Of a DNA stretch of 54,966 nt, positions 26,807 to 35,292 are shown piece after piece. Origin of the DNA: an uncultured Clostridia bacterium. GTDB lineage: Bacteria; Bacillota; Clostridia; TANB77; CAG-508. Each line of letters opens with the position of its first letter. Position 1 is the first letter of the stretch. The translations under genes were made by a program, and so were the position numbers. The notes under the pieces were generated by a model that did not search any database, had not been told where the DNA came from, and worked only from the letters and a program-made list of their open reading frames with translations. Where the stretch lies: positions 1 to 54,966 of the forward strand of contig CASCUT010000009.1 in the NCBI GenBank assembly GCA_949155365.1, written 5' to 3'.

Positions 26807-27486
26807 TTAATCTCTACACCTCCAAACATGCAAAGTGCATTTACATAGATCGTTGGTACATTTTCCTTTTGCTTGCTAGTAGTTTTAATTTTATTCTCTA
26901 CCCCTCCAAAAATAGAAGTAGATTTTACTTGTATATTGACATTCTCTGGTACTTTGATCGTAATTCCTCCAAACACTGCTGTACTATTAATTACTTGTTC
27001 CTCTTTTAGAATACTATTTACTAAATTTAATTCCACTCCACCAAATACTGCTGTTAAATCTGCACCTTCGAATACTTCATTCGCCATATCAATTTTACTT
27101 CCACCAAATGTTGCTGTATATTCTTTTAAACCAGATTTACTTAACATCTTTATTTTTTCATTTACTTTGCCATAGAAAAAATCCCTAAAAATAAGACCTA
27201 ATCCAATCATGATAAAAATAAATGGAATCGTTAATTTGCGAATAATGGAAAATGTAATCATCCCTTGTGCACAAAGAAATAATGCAATACCAATTATAAG
27301 TCCTATTAAATTTCCCATTCTAGATGGGCCCTTTATTAAACTAATAAAGCATGGAATAATAATAAAGAATGTCCACCATCCCTCAAAAAATATATTAATC
27401 TTTGCAATTCCCAATGTATTTACTGCTATAATAACTCCTAAAGTTATTAAGACAATCCCCCATAATAAATTTCCAAATTTTTTCAT
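26803..27486 (-). CDS. LiaF-like membrane protein
   Basis: Encodes 227 residues. Four hydrophobic segments in the first half (about 8-28, 34-50, 57-76, 82-100), then a soluble beta-helical domain with three FGGVE/FGGI repeats (AVFGGVELN, AVFGGITIKV, SIFGGVENK) ending in MFGGVEIK, as in LiaF/YvqF C-terminal domains. LiaF represses the LiaRS envelope-stress response in Bacillus; no LiaRS-like genes are in the window. Translationally coupled to the DUF4097-like gene. Confidence 0.82.
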   Translation of the reverse strand: MKKFGNLLWGIVLITLGVIIAVNTLGIAKINIFFEGWWTFFIIIPCFISLIKGPSRMGNLIGLIIGIALFLCAQGMITFSIIRKLTIPFIFIMIGLGLIFRDFFYGKVNEKIKMLSKSGLKEYTATFGGSKIDMANEVFEGADLTAVFGGVELNLVNSILKEEQVINSTAVFGGITIKVPENVNIQVKSTSIFGGVENKIKTTSKQKENVPTIYVNALCMFGGVEIK

Positions 27487-27663
27487 TCTTTTTCTCCTTT
27501 TCTATTTGTTATACACCCATTATACTTCATATATGCTCTATTGTCTAGCATATTATGACAATTGATACACTATCCTCCTACTACTCTTTTCCTCATAGGA
27601 TTCAACCTTTCTATCCACTTACATTCGTTTTCCCTTTTGCTTTCCATTCTTACCAATCTATTG

Positions 27664-28908
27664 TTACTCTTTTATTGTTTCATCTTTCACATAGTACTTT
27701 GTTCCTAGCATTTCATCTGGCAAGTATTGTTGCTCTACATAGTGACCTGGAAAATCATGTGGATATTGGTATCCACCATGATAACCGAATTGTTCCATTC
27801 CCTCATGAGGTGCATTTCGAATATGCATTGGTACTTCTCCTGTATTCTTATTTTTTACATCTTCTAGTGCTTGGTTAATTGCTAGATAAGAAGCATTTGA
27901 TTTTGGCGAAGTTGCTACATAAATTGCCGCTTCTGCTAAAATAATTCTTGCTTCTGGCATTCCTACCATATGAACTGCTTGCATCGCAGAATTTGCAACT
28001 ACTAATGCATTGGGATTTGCCATTCCCACATCTTCGGATGCACATATCACAATTCTTCTTGCTAAAAACATAGGGTCTTCTCCACCATTTAATGCTCGTG
28101 CTAAATAAAATACAGTAGCATCTGGGTCTGTCCCTCTCATTGATTTGATAAAAGCACTGATATTATCATAGTGACTATCTCCGTTCTTATCAAAAATCGC
28201 TTTTCTATTTTGCACACTATCTCGTGCAATTTGTGATGTTATTTCAATCGCTCCATCTGCACTTACCTTTGTTGTTAATACTGCTATTTCTAAACCATTT
28301 AACGCAGTTCTTACATCCCCACCAGATACTTCTGCTATTTTTCTTAATGTCTCATCTTCTATTTTTATACGATAACTTCCTAGTCCTTCTTCTGCTGTTA
28401 ACGCTCTTTTTAATACTTCATAAATATTTTGTGTCGTTAGTGGCTCTAATTTTACTACCATGGAACGAGAAATAAGAGCTTTATTTACTTCAAAGTAAGG
28501 GTTCTCTGTGGTTGCTCCTATTAGAATAACCGTTCCATCTTCTACATAAGGAAGCAAAGCGTCTTGTTGTAATTTATTAAAACGATGAATTTCGTCAATA
28601 AATAAGATACACTTTCCAGTTGGATTTAACATCAAATTGCTTGCTTCTATAATAGCATTTTTAATATCCGATACCCCAGCTGTTACAGCATTAATTTTGG
28701 TAAATTTATATTTTGTTGTTTCACTAATCACTCTTGCAAGAGAAGTTTTTCCGCATCCAGGAGGTCCCCATAAAATAACACTTGATAGACGATCTGCCTT
28801 TATGGTTCGATATAAAATTTTATCTTTCCCAAGGATATGTTCTTGCCCCACATATTCCTCTAAACTTTTTGGTCTCATACGGAAAGCAAGTGGTTTACTT
28901 AAGTCCAT
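27664..28908 (-). CDS. rarA: Replication-associated recombination protein A (RarA/MgsA)
   Basis: Encodes 414 residues. AAA+ clamp-loader-like ATPase with Walker A GPPGCGKTSLA (about 48-58), Walker B LFIDEIHRFN, sensor 1 IGATTENP, followed by a tetramerisation domain (ending HYVEQQYLPDEMLGTKYY). It acts at stalled replication forks. It lies 13 nt downstream of ruvA in the same orientation. Confidence 0.95.
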   Translation of the reverse strand: MDLSKPLAFRMRPKSLEEYVGQEHILGKDKILYRTIKADRLSSVILWGPPGCGKTSLARVISETTKYKFTKINAVTAGVSDIKNAIIEASNLMLNPTGKCILFIDEIHRFNKLQQDALLPYVEDGTVILIGATTENPYFEVNKALISRSMVVKLEPLTTQNIYEVLKRALTAEEGLGSYRIKIEDETLRKIAEVSGGDVRTALNGLEIAVLTTKVSADGAIEITSQIARDSVQNRKAIFDKNGDSHYDNISAFIKSMRGTDPDATVFYLARALNGGEDPMFLARRIVICASEDVGMANPNALVVANSAMQAVHMVGMPEARIILAEAAIYVATSPKSNASYLAINQALEDVKNKNTGEVPMHIRNAPHEGMEQFGYHGGYQYPHDFPGHYVEQQYLPDEMLGTKYYVKDETIKE

Positions 28909-28921
28909 TCTCTTTTCCTCC

Positions 28922-29524
28922 TTATTTTGCTAAATTTTTCAATGCTTGCTTAATAATATCTTCGATACTTAAGCTCTCTTTTTCTATCGTCTCTAGTGCT
29001 TTTTCAATTTCTTTTCGGCTATATCCTAATACTTGAAGTGCTGAAATTGCCTCTGAAATCTTTTCTTGGTTTTCTTCTACTTGCTTTGTTATTGTCTGTG
29101 CTATTTCTTTCGCATTTTCTTGTGTTTCTATTTTATCTTTCAGTTCTAAAATAATTCTTTGTGCACTTTTCGGACCAATGCCTGGTAATGCCTTTATTTT
29201 AGCAACATCGTTACTAATTACTGCTAACGCAAAAGTAGAAGGTGTAATATGTGACAAAATACTAATCGCTGATTTCGCTCCTATTCCACTAACAGATAAT
29301 AATAGTTCAAACATGCGAAGTTCCTCATTGGTATTAAAGCCATATAAACTCATATCATCTTCTCTTACTCGTAAATAGGTATGTACTTTTATGATTTCTC
29401 CTACTTCTCCTACTTCTTCAATGGCTGTTTCTGACATAAATATTTTATAACCAACCCCATTTACATCTATAATAATATATCCTCTGGTTTTTACTTCTAA
29501 ACTTCCTTTTAAATAAGCAAACAT
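28922..29524 (-). CDS. ruvA: Holliday junction DNA helicase subunit RuvA
   Basis: Encodes 200 residues: N-terminal OB-fold (MFAYLKGSLEVKTRGYIIIDVNGVGYKI split over 1-28), two helix-hairpin-helix motifs (VSGIGAKSA and LPGIGPKSAQRII) and a C-terminal RuvB-binding three-helix domain. It binds four-way junctions and loads RuvB. RuvB and RuvC are not adjacent; rarA follows instead. Confidence 0.96.
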   Translation of the reverse strand: MFAYLKGSLEVKTRGYIIIDVNGVGYKIFMSETAIEEVGEVGEIIKVHTYLRVREDDMSLYGFNTNEELRMFELLLSVSGIGAKSAISILSHITPSTFALAVISNDVAKIKALPGIGPKSAQRIILELKDKIETQENAKEIAQTITKQVEENQEKISEAISALQVLGYSRKEIEKALETIEKESLSIEDIIKQALKNLAK

Positions 29525-29686
29525 ATTCTTTCTCCTTTTCTCTTTTGTTCTTCTATTCTATCATAAATTCTCATTTTTGCAAGTATTTTATACAAATTTT
29601 TGTTTGTTTTATTCATGTCCTTCCTTCTGTTTTTTCTACTGAAAACACGCTTCTTCTTTTTTCCTTCCGATTACTCTCTTTTATGG

Positions 29687-29722
29687 CAAAGGAGCAGATA
29701 ATAGGTATTATCTGCTCCTTTG
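29687..29722. terminator. Terminator hairpin
   Basis: Perfect 17-bp stem (29687-29703 with 29706-29722, arm CAAAGGAGCAGATAATA), just past the stop of the membrane protein gene at 29745. Confidence 0.75.
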
Positions 29723-29744
29723 TTATGACTTGTAGGTTCTTTCG

Positions 29745-30134
29745 CTATCTGTCTATTCCCAATTGGTCTTTTATCTCTTCATCTATCTTCCAAAACCTTT
29801 CTTCTTCGTAAATTTCGCTTTGTTTCTTAGCGACTATGACTTCTGTAATGGAAAGAATCAGAAAAAATCCAATTCGTAAAACAGGAACGGTTAATTCAAT
29901 GGTTTCGTTAACGATTATCGCTATTATCATCAGCAACACAAAAATAATACTAAGAATGGAAAGTCCATAATCCTTTGTGTACATTCGCAATACAACCAAG
30001 TAGAAATCAATACCTAATATCACACTAATAATCGCTTCTATCAATGTGATTGGCTCTACCAAGTCAATGGCGAATAACCCTCCCACTAAGATGAGAAAAA
30101 AAATGAAGCTTGTGATACATACCCGTTTTAACAT
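29745..30134 (-). CDS. Four-helix membrane protein of unknown function
   Basis: Encodes 129 residues with four hydrophobic segments (about 6-24, 30-48, 58-74, 80-100) and a charged C-terminal tail (EIYEEERFWKIDEEIKDQ). AGGAGG precedes the ATG. A decayed copy of its 5' part and upstream region is found at 31400-31720, on the other side of ldh. No known family; probably a small structural or regulatory membrane protein. Confidence 0.7.
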   Translation of the reverse strand: MLKRVCITSFIFFLILVGGLFAIDLVEPITLIEAIISVILGIDFYLVVLRMYTKDYGLSILSIIFVLLMIIAIIVNETIELTVPVLRIGFFLILSITEVIVAKKQSEIYEEERFWKIDEEIKDQLGIDR

Positions 30135-30306
30135 TCTAAAATCCTCCTAATATGATGTTTTCTTTTTTCTGCCTTTTCCTAAAGGACTTTTTTCCTACAA
30201 TTTTTCTCTTATTATACCATATTTCTCTCTTTTTGGCAACTTCCCAAAACTAAAAATAGGAGTATTTTATACTATTTTATAAAATGACCCTGAATGAAAA
30301 TAAAAA

Positions 30307-30343
30307 CCAAAACGGTAAGCAGGGTGAATGCTTACCGTTTTGG
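30307..30343 (-). terminator. Terminator of ldh
   Basis: Perfect 15-bp stem (30307-30321 with 30329-30343, arm CCAAAACGGTAAGCA), 5 nt after the ldh stop. Confidence 0.8.
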
Positions 30344-30347
30344 TATC

Positions 30348-31301
30348 TTAATCCTCGATGATTCTTTCAATCGAATCTTCTCTCATTTTTTTAATTAACT
30401 GACAACTATGGTCTAATTTTTCTTGCTCTTCTTTGGTTAATTCTAATTCTAATAATTCTCTTACTCCATTTTCATTAATAATTGCTGGTACTCCAATATA
30501 AATATCCTCTTGCCCATACTTTTCTTCTAAATAAGTAGAAACAGTTAAAACGGCATTTTCATTATCCAAAATGGCTCTTACTAAACGGTTTAGAGACATT
30601 CCTATTCCATAATACGTGGCCTTTTTCTTTTCAATAATTTCATAGGCAGCATTAATTACTCCTTCATGAATTTTTTCTAAATCTTCTATTGGATGATGAT
30701 TATCTTTCATAATATCAATAATCTTTTTACATCCCACATAAGTATGGTTCCATGGTACAAAAGAAGAATCTCCATGCTCTCCCATGATATAGGCATGAAC
30801 ATTTTTACTAGATACTTTTAGATAATCGGCTAACATATAACGTAGTCTGGCTGTATCCAATACGGTTCCTGAACCAATTACTTGATTACTAGGAAGTCCT
30901 GATACTTTATAAACAACATAAGTCATTAAATCCACCGGATTACTTGCTACAATGATAATTCCATGAAATCCGCTTGCCATAATATTTTGCGTAATTGTTT
31001 TTATAATTTTGGTATTGACTTCTGCTAGTTCTAACCTTGTTTGGCCTGGCTTTTGTGCCACTCCTGCGGTAATTACCACAATTTCTGCCTCTTTACACTC
31101 AGCATAATCACCTGCTTTAATTACCATTTTTTGTGGAGCAAATGGAAGTCCATGCGATAAATCCATTTCTTCTCCTATGGTTTTTTCTTTGTCAATATCA
31201 ATCAAAATTAATTCTTCAATTCCTCCTCGATTTAACATAGAATACGCCATACTCATTCCTACAAAACCTGTTCCTACTAATACAATTTTTCCTTTTTTCA
31301 T
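30348..31301 (-). CDS. ldh: L-lactate dehydrogenase
   Basis: Encodes 317 residues. Rossmann NAD site GTGFVGMSMA near the N-terminus, VASNPVDLMTY, and catalytic His in MGEHGDSS identify the LDH/MDH family; the substrate-loop GVAQKPGQTRLEL carries the Gln of lactate rather than malate enzymes. It reduces pyruvate to L-lactate and regenerates NAD during fermentation. AGGAGG precedes the ATG, and a promoter with a palindrome over its -35 box lies upstream, suggesting redox- or sugar-dependent control. Confidence 0.93.
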   Translation of the reverse strand: MKKGKIVLVGTGFVGMSMAYSMLNRGGIEELILIDIDKEKTIGEEMDLSHGLPFAPQKMVIKAGDYAECKEAEIVVITAGVAQKPGQTRLELAEVNTKIIKTITQNIMASGFHGIIIVASNPVDLMTYVVYKVSGLPSNQVIGSGTVLDTARLRYMLADYLKVSSKNVHAYIMGEHGDSSFVPWNHTYVGCKKIIDIMKDNHHPIEDLEKIHEGVINAAYEIIEKKKATYYGIGMSLNRLVRAILDNENAVLTVSTYLEEKYGQEDIYIGVPAIINENGVRELLELELTKEEQEKLDHSCQLIKKMREDSIERIIED

Positions 31302-31324
31302 ATTCTGTCTCCTCCTTGTTTTAT

Positions 31325-31353
31325 ATTATATTACTTTTTTATATTGTTGTTAA
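31325..31353 (-). promoter_or_regulatory. ldh promoter
   Basis: Minus strand TTAACA (31353-31348), 17-nt spacer, TATAAT (31330-31325). Confidence 0.7.
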
Positions 31354-31385
31354 TTGATTTGCTAGCATAGCAAATCATAATAACA
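31348..31385. promoter_or_regulatory. Palindrome over the ldh -35 box: candidate operator
   Basis: Left arm TGTTAATTGATTTGCTA (31348-31364) and the inverse of the right arm (31368-31385) match except near the third quarter; the core GATTTGCTA-GCA-TAGCAAATC is perfect. It overlaps the -35 box. The outer TGTTA halves weakly recall Rex-type sites, but the standard spacing is not met. Confidence 0.45.
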
Positions 31386-31399
31386 CACCTTAAAAACAA

Positions 31400-31720
31400 A
31401 AAATAATCCTTTGGATAAAGTCGTAATACTACTAATAACCACTAATTGAATTGTATCGCTAATTGGATAGAAACTACCTAGCCAGTTAAAATAGTTCTTT
31501 CTGGTAATGATAGAGAAAATGAAGCTCATGATTCATGCCAAATTTTAAATCCTCTTATTAAGATGTTATTCTTCTTTTCTGTCTTTCCAAAGGACCTTTA
31601 CTACAAATTTTGATTTATTATATCATATCTCTTTCTACTTTACAACTTAATTTTAAGTCTTTTCAGGATTATTTTCTAAGCGATTACCCTTTTTCAATCT
31701 TTTATAAAATCACCCTAAAG
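31400..31720 (-). pseudogene. Decayed copy of the 29745-30134 membrane gene and its upstream region
   Basis: Read on the minus strand, this stretch aligns with the start and upstream region of the four-helix membrane gene: AGAGGATTTAAAATT against AGGAGGATTTTAGAATG, then AGCTTCATTTTCTCT against AGCTTCATTTTTTTT. Upstream, the matched blocks AAAGGAC, ATTATATCATAT and TTTTATAAAAT(C/G)ACCCT recur in order. The ATG has become ATT and the frame is broken. It sits on the far side of ldh, implying a duplication around ldh. Confidence 0.65.
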
Positions 31721-31919
31721 TCTTTTTAATATTGTTGCCATCTTCCTTCTTTTCTATTCTTTTTCTTTCTTGTCATTGAATTGTAATATAATTTTAATCA
31801 ATCTGTTATTCACTCTTCTTTTACTTTACTTTATAATAGAAATTACGATAAAAATCGAATTGATATCATAGGAATTTCTTTTCCTAGTCTATCAAAAACA
31901 AAGGAGAAAACGTAGTATT

Positions 31920-33011
31920 ATGAATGTAGAAAATGAACTAAAAAAAGATGGAATTACGGTTATAAAACCACTTGATGCACTTAGCGTTACTTTAATTGCT
32001 AAGTTTGTTGCGGAGAAATTTATGTCTTTTTTTCCGTTTTCTCGTTTCCGTTATCATGAGTTATTCAGCAGGGTTTCGCATCTAGATATGTATATTGCGG
32101 ATATGCCAAAGGGAATGTCAGAAGCAAATTATTTTTATAAAAATTCTAGTATTTATTTTAAAAATGGATTATCTATCGACGAAATGAAAGAACTTGCCAT
32201 TCATGAATTTATGCATCATTTCCAAGAAATAAAAGACCAAAAGGGAAATTTATATCGTCTTGGTATTTGTGATTTTACAGGAATAAAAGTGCATGGTATG
32301 GCCTTAAATGAAGCTGCTGTTCAATTAATTTCTTCTAAGATATTAAAAAAAGAAGAAGATACGGTAAAATATTATGGCATTTCATTTTCTACCTCTACCC
32401 CTTCTTACTATCCTCTACTTTGTAATTTAATTAGTCAAATGGCTTATGTTGTAGGAGAGGTTGTTTTATTTGATAGTACTTTATATAGTAATAATCGATT
32501 TAAAAATACTTTTATTCGTTTAACAAGTGATTCTACTTTTCATAAAGTAGAAAAGAACTTCGATAAAATTCTAGAAGCAGAAGAGAAAATCATTCGTCTT
32601 ACTTCTCGTATTGAACAAGAAGATTTAGTAGAAAAAGAAATTGCAAAAATTTCTAGTCAAATCGGAATTTATAAAAAACTAATTCAAGATACCTTTATTG
32701 AAACACAGAATAAAATTCTAACTTCTTATTTTAATAGAAGTTTAAACAATCTATATTCTGTACAAGATATTGAAGATTTTCGTAAAAAATTATATTGTTA
32801 TAAAGACCTATTAGGGACTACTGAAAATTACACCTATTTTAATGATTACTATATTAGTTTAATGACAAAATTGGATGAAATATATGAAGCAATCACTGGT
32901 GAGACTGCTCTTGTTCCATATAAAAGAAGTCTATGGCAAATTCTACTTGGTAAAATTTCTAAATTATTTGGAAAATCTTATGAAACAGAAGCTTATTATC
33001 ACGTATCTTAA
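31920..33011 (+). CDS. Putative cytoplasmic zinc metallopeptidase (HExxH), unknown family
   Basis: Encodes 363 residues. No signal peptide or clear membrane segment. HEFMHH at 95-100 is a typical zinc-peptidase helix, and NEAAVQ (Glu131) 32 residues on could supply the third ligand, as in gluzincins. The C-terminal half (about 205-330) is coiled-coil-rich (KILEAEEKIIRLTSRIEQE), and a basic segment lies near the end. AAAGGAG precedes the ATG. It runs against most neighbours. The fold and substrate are unknown to me. Confidence 0.7.
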   Translation: MNVENELKKDGITVIKPLDALSVTLIAKFVAEKFMSFFPFSRFRYHELFSRVSHLDMYIADMPKGMSEANYFYKNSSIYFKNGLSIDEMKELAIHEFMHHFQEIKDQKGNLYRLGICDFTGIKVHGMALNEAAVQLISSKILKKEEDTVKYYGISFSTSTPSYYPLLCNLISQMAYVVGEVVLFDSTLYSNNRFKNTFIRLTSDSTFHKVEKNFDKILEAEEKIIRLTSRIEQEDLVEKEIAKISSQIGIYKKLIQDTFIETQNKILTSYFNRSLNNLYSVQDIEDFRKKLYCYKDLLGTTENYTYFNDYYISLMTKLDEIYEAITGETALVPYKRSLWQILLGKISKLFGKSYETEAYYHVS

Positions 33012-33018
33012 GTGTTAA

Positions 33019-33062
33019 AAAATCCTGAGAAACAAAAAAGATTATTTGTTTCTCAGGATTTT
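33019..33062. terminator. Bidirectional terminator
   Basis: 18-bp perfect stem (33019-33036 with 33045-33062, arm AAAATCCTGAGAAACAAA), between the convergent HExxH gene and the oxidoreductase gene. Confidence 0.85.
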
Positions 33063-33159
33063 ATGATTTTAATTTTTTATTTAAATTTTCGAATTACCCT
33101 TGATGAAATTCTAACTTTGCTCCCCAAACTGGTTCCGTTTTCTCTGCTTTGGTTCTTCC

Positions 33160-34423
33160 TTATTGTTTTTGTAGATATCGATCTATTGCTTCTGCCACAT
33201 TTCTTCCGGCTCTTGAAGCCCATGCTACCGTTGCCTTTGTTCCAATAATATCTCCTCCTGCAAATACGCCTTCTTGTGTGGTCATATAATCTTTATCTAC
33301 TTTAATATATCCCTTTTCCGTTTTATCTATTGGTAATTTTTCCATAATTTCTTGTTCTGGTTTTGAGCCAATTGCCATTACTACATAATCCATTTCCATT
33401 TGCTCATTACTATCTTTTATATCTACAGGACTTAATCTTAATTCTCCTGGTTTTTGCACTAATTCCGTTTTTACATATTCAATCTTTCCTACTTGCTTTG
33501 TTTCCTCTTTTGGTAAAATCTTTACGATATTATGTTGGAATAAGAATTGTATTCCTTCTTCTTTTGCTTCTTCTATTTCTTTTCTTTCTGCTGGCATTTG
33601 TTCTTCTGCTCTTCGATACATAACATAGACTTCTTGTGCTCCTTTTCTTTTAATTGTTCTTGCACAATCCATTGCTACATTTCCTCCACCAATTACAGCC
33701 ACTTTTTTCTTTTGATAATTTGGATGACAATTCTCTTCTAGTAATTGATTTCCTCCATATACACCTTCCAGTTTTTCTCCTTCTATTTGCATTTTCATAG
33801 AAACATTGCTTCCAATAGCAATAAAAATAGCATTATACTGTTCCTTTAAAGATGATAAGGTTATTTCTTTTCCTAGTGTTTGATTGTATTTTACCTCAAT
33901 TCCCAATGACAGAATTTTTTGGATGGTTTTTTCTAACAAAATAGGATCTAAACGAAAATCTGGAATACCATGAGATAAAATTCCTCCGAAGCTTTTCATG
34001 CTTTTCAAAAATCGTAACCTCATATCCCTTTCTTGCTAAAAATGCACTACAAGTTAAGCCTGCTGGCCCTCCACCAATTACCGCTACTTTCTTTTCCTTT
34101 TTTTCATTTCTTTCCTTATCAAACGGAATATGATTCTCTAATGCTAGTTTTCCTACATAAGCCTCCATCTCTCCAATCGAAGTTGGCATTCCTTTAAACC
34201 TTCTTACACAATTTCCTTGACATTGACTCATATGAGGACAAATGAGACCACATATTGGTTGTAATACCGTAGTCTGGCTTAAAATTTGATAAGCTTTTTC
34301 AATTTCTCCTTTTTTCAATTCTTCGATAAATTCTGGAATATGGTTTTCTAATGGGCAACCCTTTGTACAAGGTTTTGTTTTACAATTCAAACAATATTCT
34401 GCTTTTTCTATTATCTCTTTCAT
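33160..34423 (-). pseudogene. GltD/GltA-like NADPH oxidoreductase, split by a one-base insertion
   Basis: From the ATG at 34423 the frame encodes an N-terminal Fe-S domain (CLNCKTKPCTKGCP, then CGLICPHMSQCQGNC) and an FAD-binding GGGPAGLTCSAF, then runs out of frame after FEKHEKL. The other frame resumes at GGILSHGIPDFRL and continues through the NADPH site (VIGGGNVAMDCART) to GGDIIGTKATVAWA at the C-terminus. Removing the C at 33988 rebuilds one gene of about 420 residues, the usual length of glutamate-synthase small-subunit-like proteins. No large subunit is adjacent. Real decay or assembly indel cannot be told. Confidence 0.85.
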
Positions 34424-34558
34424 TTTTTCCCCTTCTCTATCAATAAAATTAGGATACTGAATATCCTAATTTTATGCTACTAACTTGTTAAAGTCAAGAA
34501 AACTGACTCTATATTCTGATTCTCTCTTTCACATTTCTTCCTCTTTTTATAAGCCTTA

Positions 34559-35116
34559 TTAATTCTCTTGGTTCATCTTCTCTCTTACTTGTTTTAAATC
34601 ATTCCAAAACTCAATTTTCTTATTTTCATCACGAAGCAATGCTGCTGGATGCCACGTAGGCATGTACCAAATTTCCTTCTTCTCAATCCATCTTCCTCTT
34701 GCTGAGGTAATTCCATATTCTTTTCCTAAAATATTCTTTAATGCTGTACTTCCCAATAACACAATTATTTTCGGTTTTACCAAAATGACTTGATTACGCA
34801 AATAATTAAGGCACGCCTCTGCTTCCTCTGCTTCTGGCACACGATTAGAAGGAGGTCTACATTTTACAATATTAGCAATATATAGTTCTTCCCTTTTTAA
34901 TCCCAGACCACTAAACGCCTTATTCATTAATTGTCCTGCTTTCCCCACAAATGGAATCCCTTGCCTATCCTCGTCTGCACCAGGGCCTTCCCCTATCATC
35001 ATCACCTTTGCCTCTTTATTTCCTACACCAAATACAATATTAATGCGATTCTGACATAATTTACATTTCCTACAATCCATTATACTTTGTTCTAATTCTT
35101 CCCAATTATCATACAT
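34559..35116 (-). CDS. Family 4 uracil-DNA glycosylase
   Basis: Encodes 185 residues. Cluster cysteines (CRKCKLC near residue 14 and later Cys), active-site motif GEGPGADEDRQG, substrate loop NIVKCRPPSNRVP and the C-terminal HPA motif (WHPAALLR) identify the Fe-S, thermostable-type UDG family. It removes uracil from deaminated DNA. GGAGAGGG precedes the ATG. It lies near Ogg, so two base-excision glycosylases are close together. Confidence 0.93.
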   Translation of the reverse strand: MYDNWEELEQSIMDCRKCKLCQNRINIVFGVGNKEAKVMMIGEGPGADEDRQGIPFVGKAGQLMNKAFSGLGLKREELYIANIVKCRPPSNRVPEAEEAEACLNYLRNQVILVKPKIIVLLGSTALKNILGKEYGITSARGRWIEKKEIWYMPTWHPAALLRDENKKIEFWNDLKQVREKMNQEN

Positions 35117-35146
35117 CTTCTTCTATCCCTCTCCAATGCCTCTTTT

Positions 35147-35178
35147 TGTCTCATTGGTGTCCCATTGGGGACGTTTCC
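35147..35178. repeat. REP-like repeat copy 2
   Basis: TGTCTCATTGG followed by CCATTGGGGACGTTTCC. It shares TGTCTCATT and GGGGACGTTTCC with the palindrome in mtaB (21885-21921, inverted). Confidence 0.5.
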
Positions 35179-35266
35179 AAAATAGACATTCTTTGTAATA
35201 CTATTTTCCTGTTTTTTATTTCAAAATACCTCTCTAGTCCGCTGTACTCTAAGCTTTCCTTTCCTA

Positions 35267-35292
35267 ATGTACCATTACGTCCCCAATGGTAT
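35267..35292. repeat. REP-like repeat copy 3
   Basis: TACCATT and AATGGTA arms (7 bp) around the loop ACGTCCCC. ACGTCCCCAATGG (35277-35289) is the exact inverse of CCATTGGGGACGT at 35162-35174. It ends at the stop codon of the S66 peptidase gene. Confidence 0.5.

Noticed and set aside
33896-34423. Two separate oxidoreductase genes at 33160 and 33896
   Set aside because: The two frames together form one family-typical protein with its domains in order; a single inserted base explains the split.
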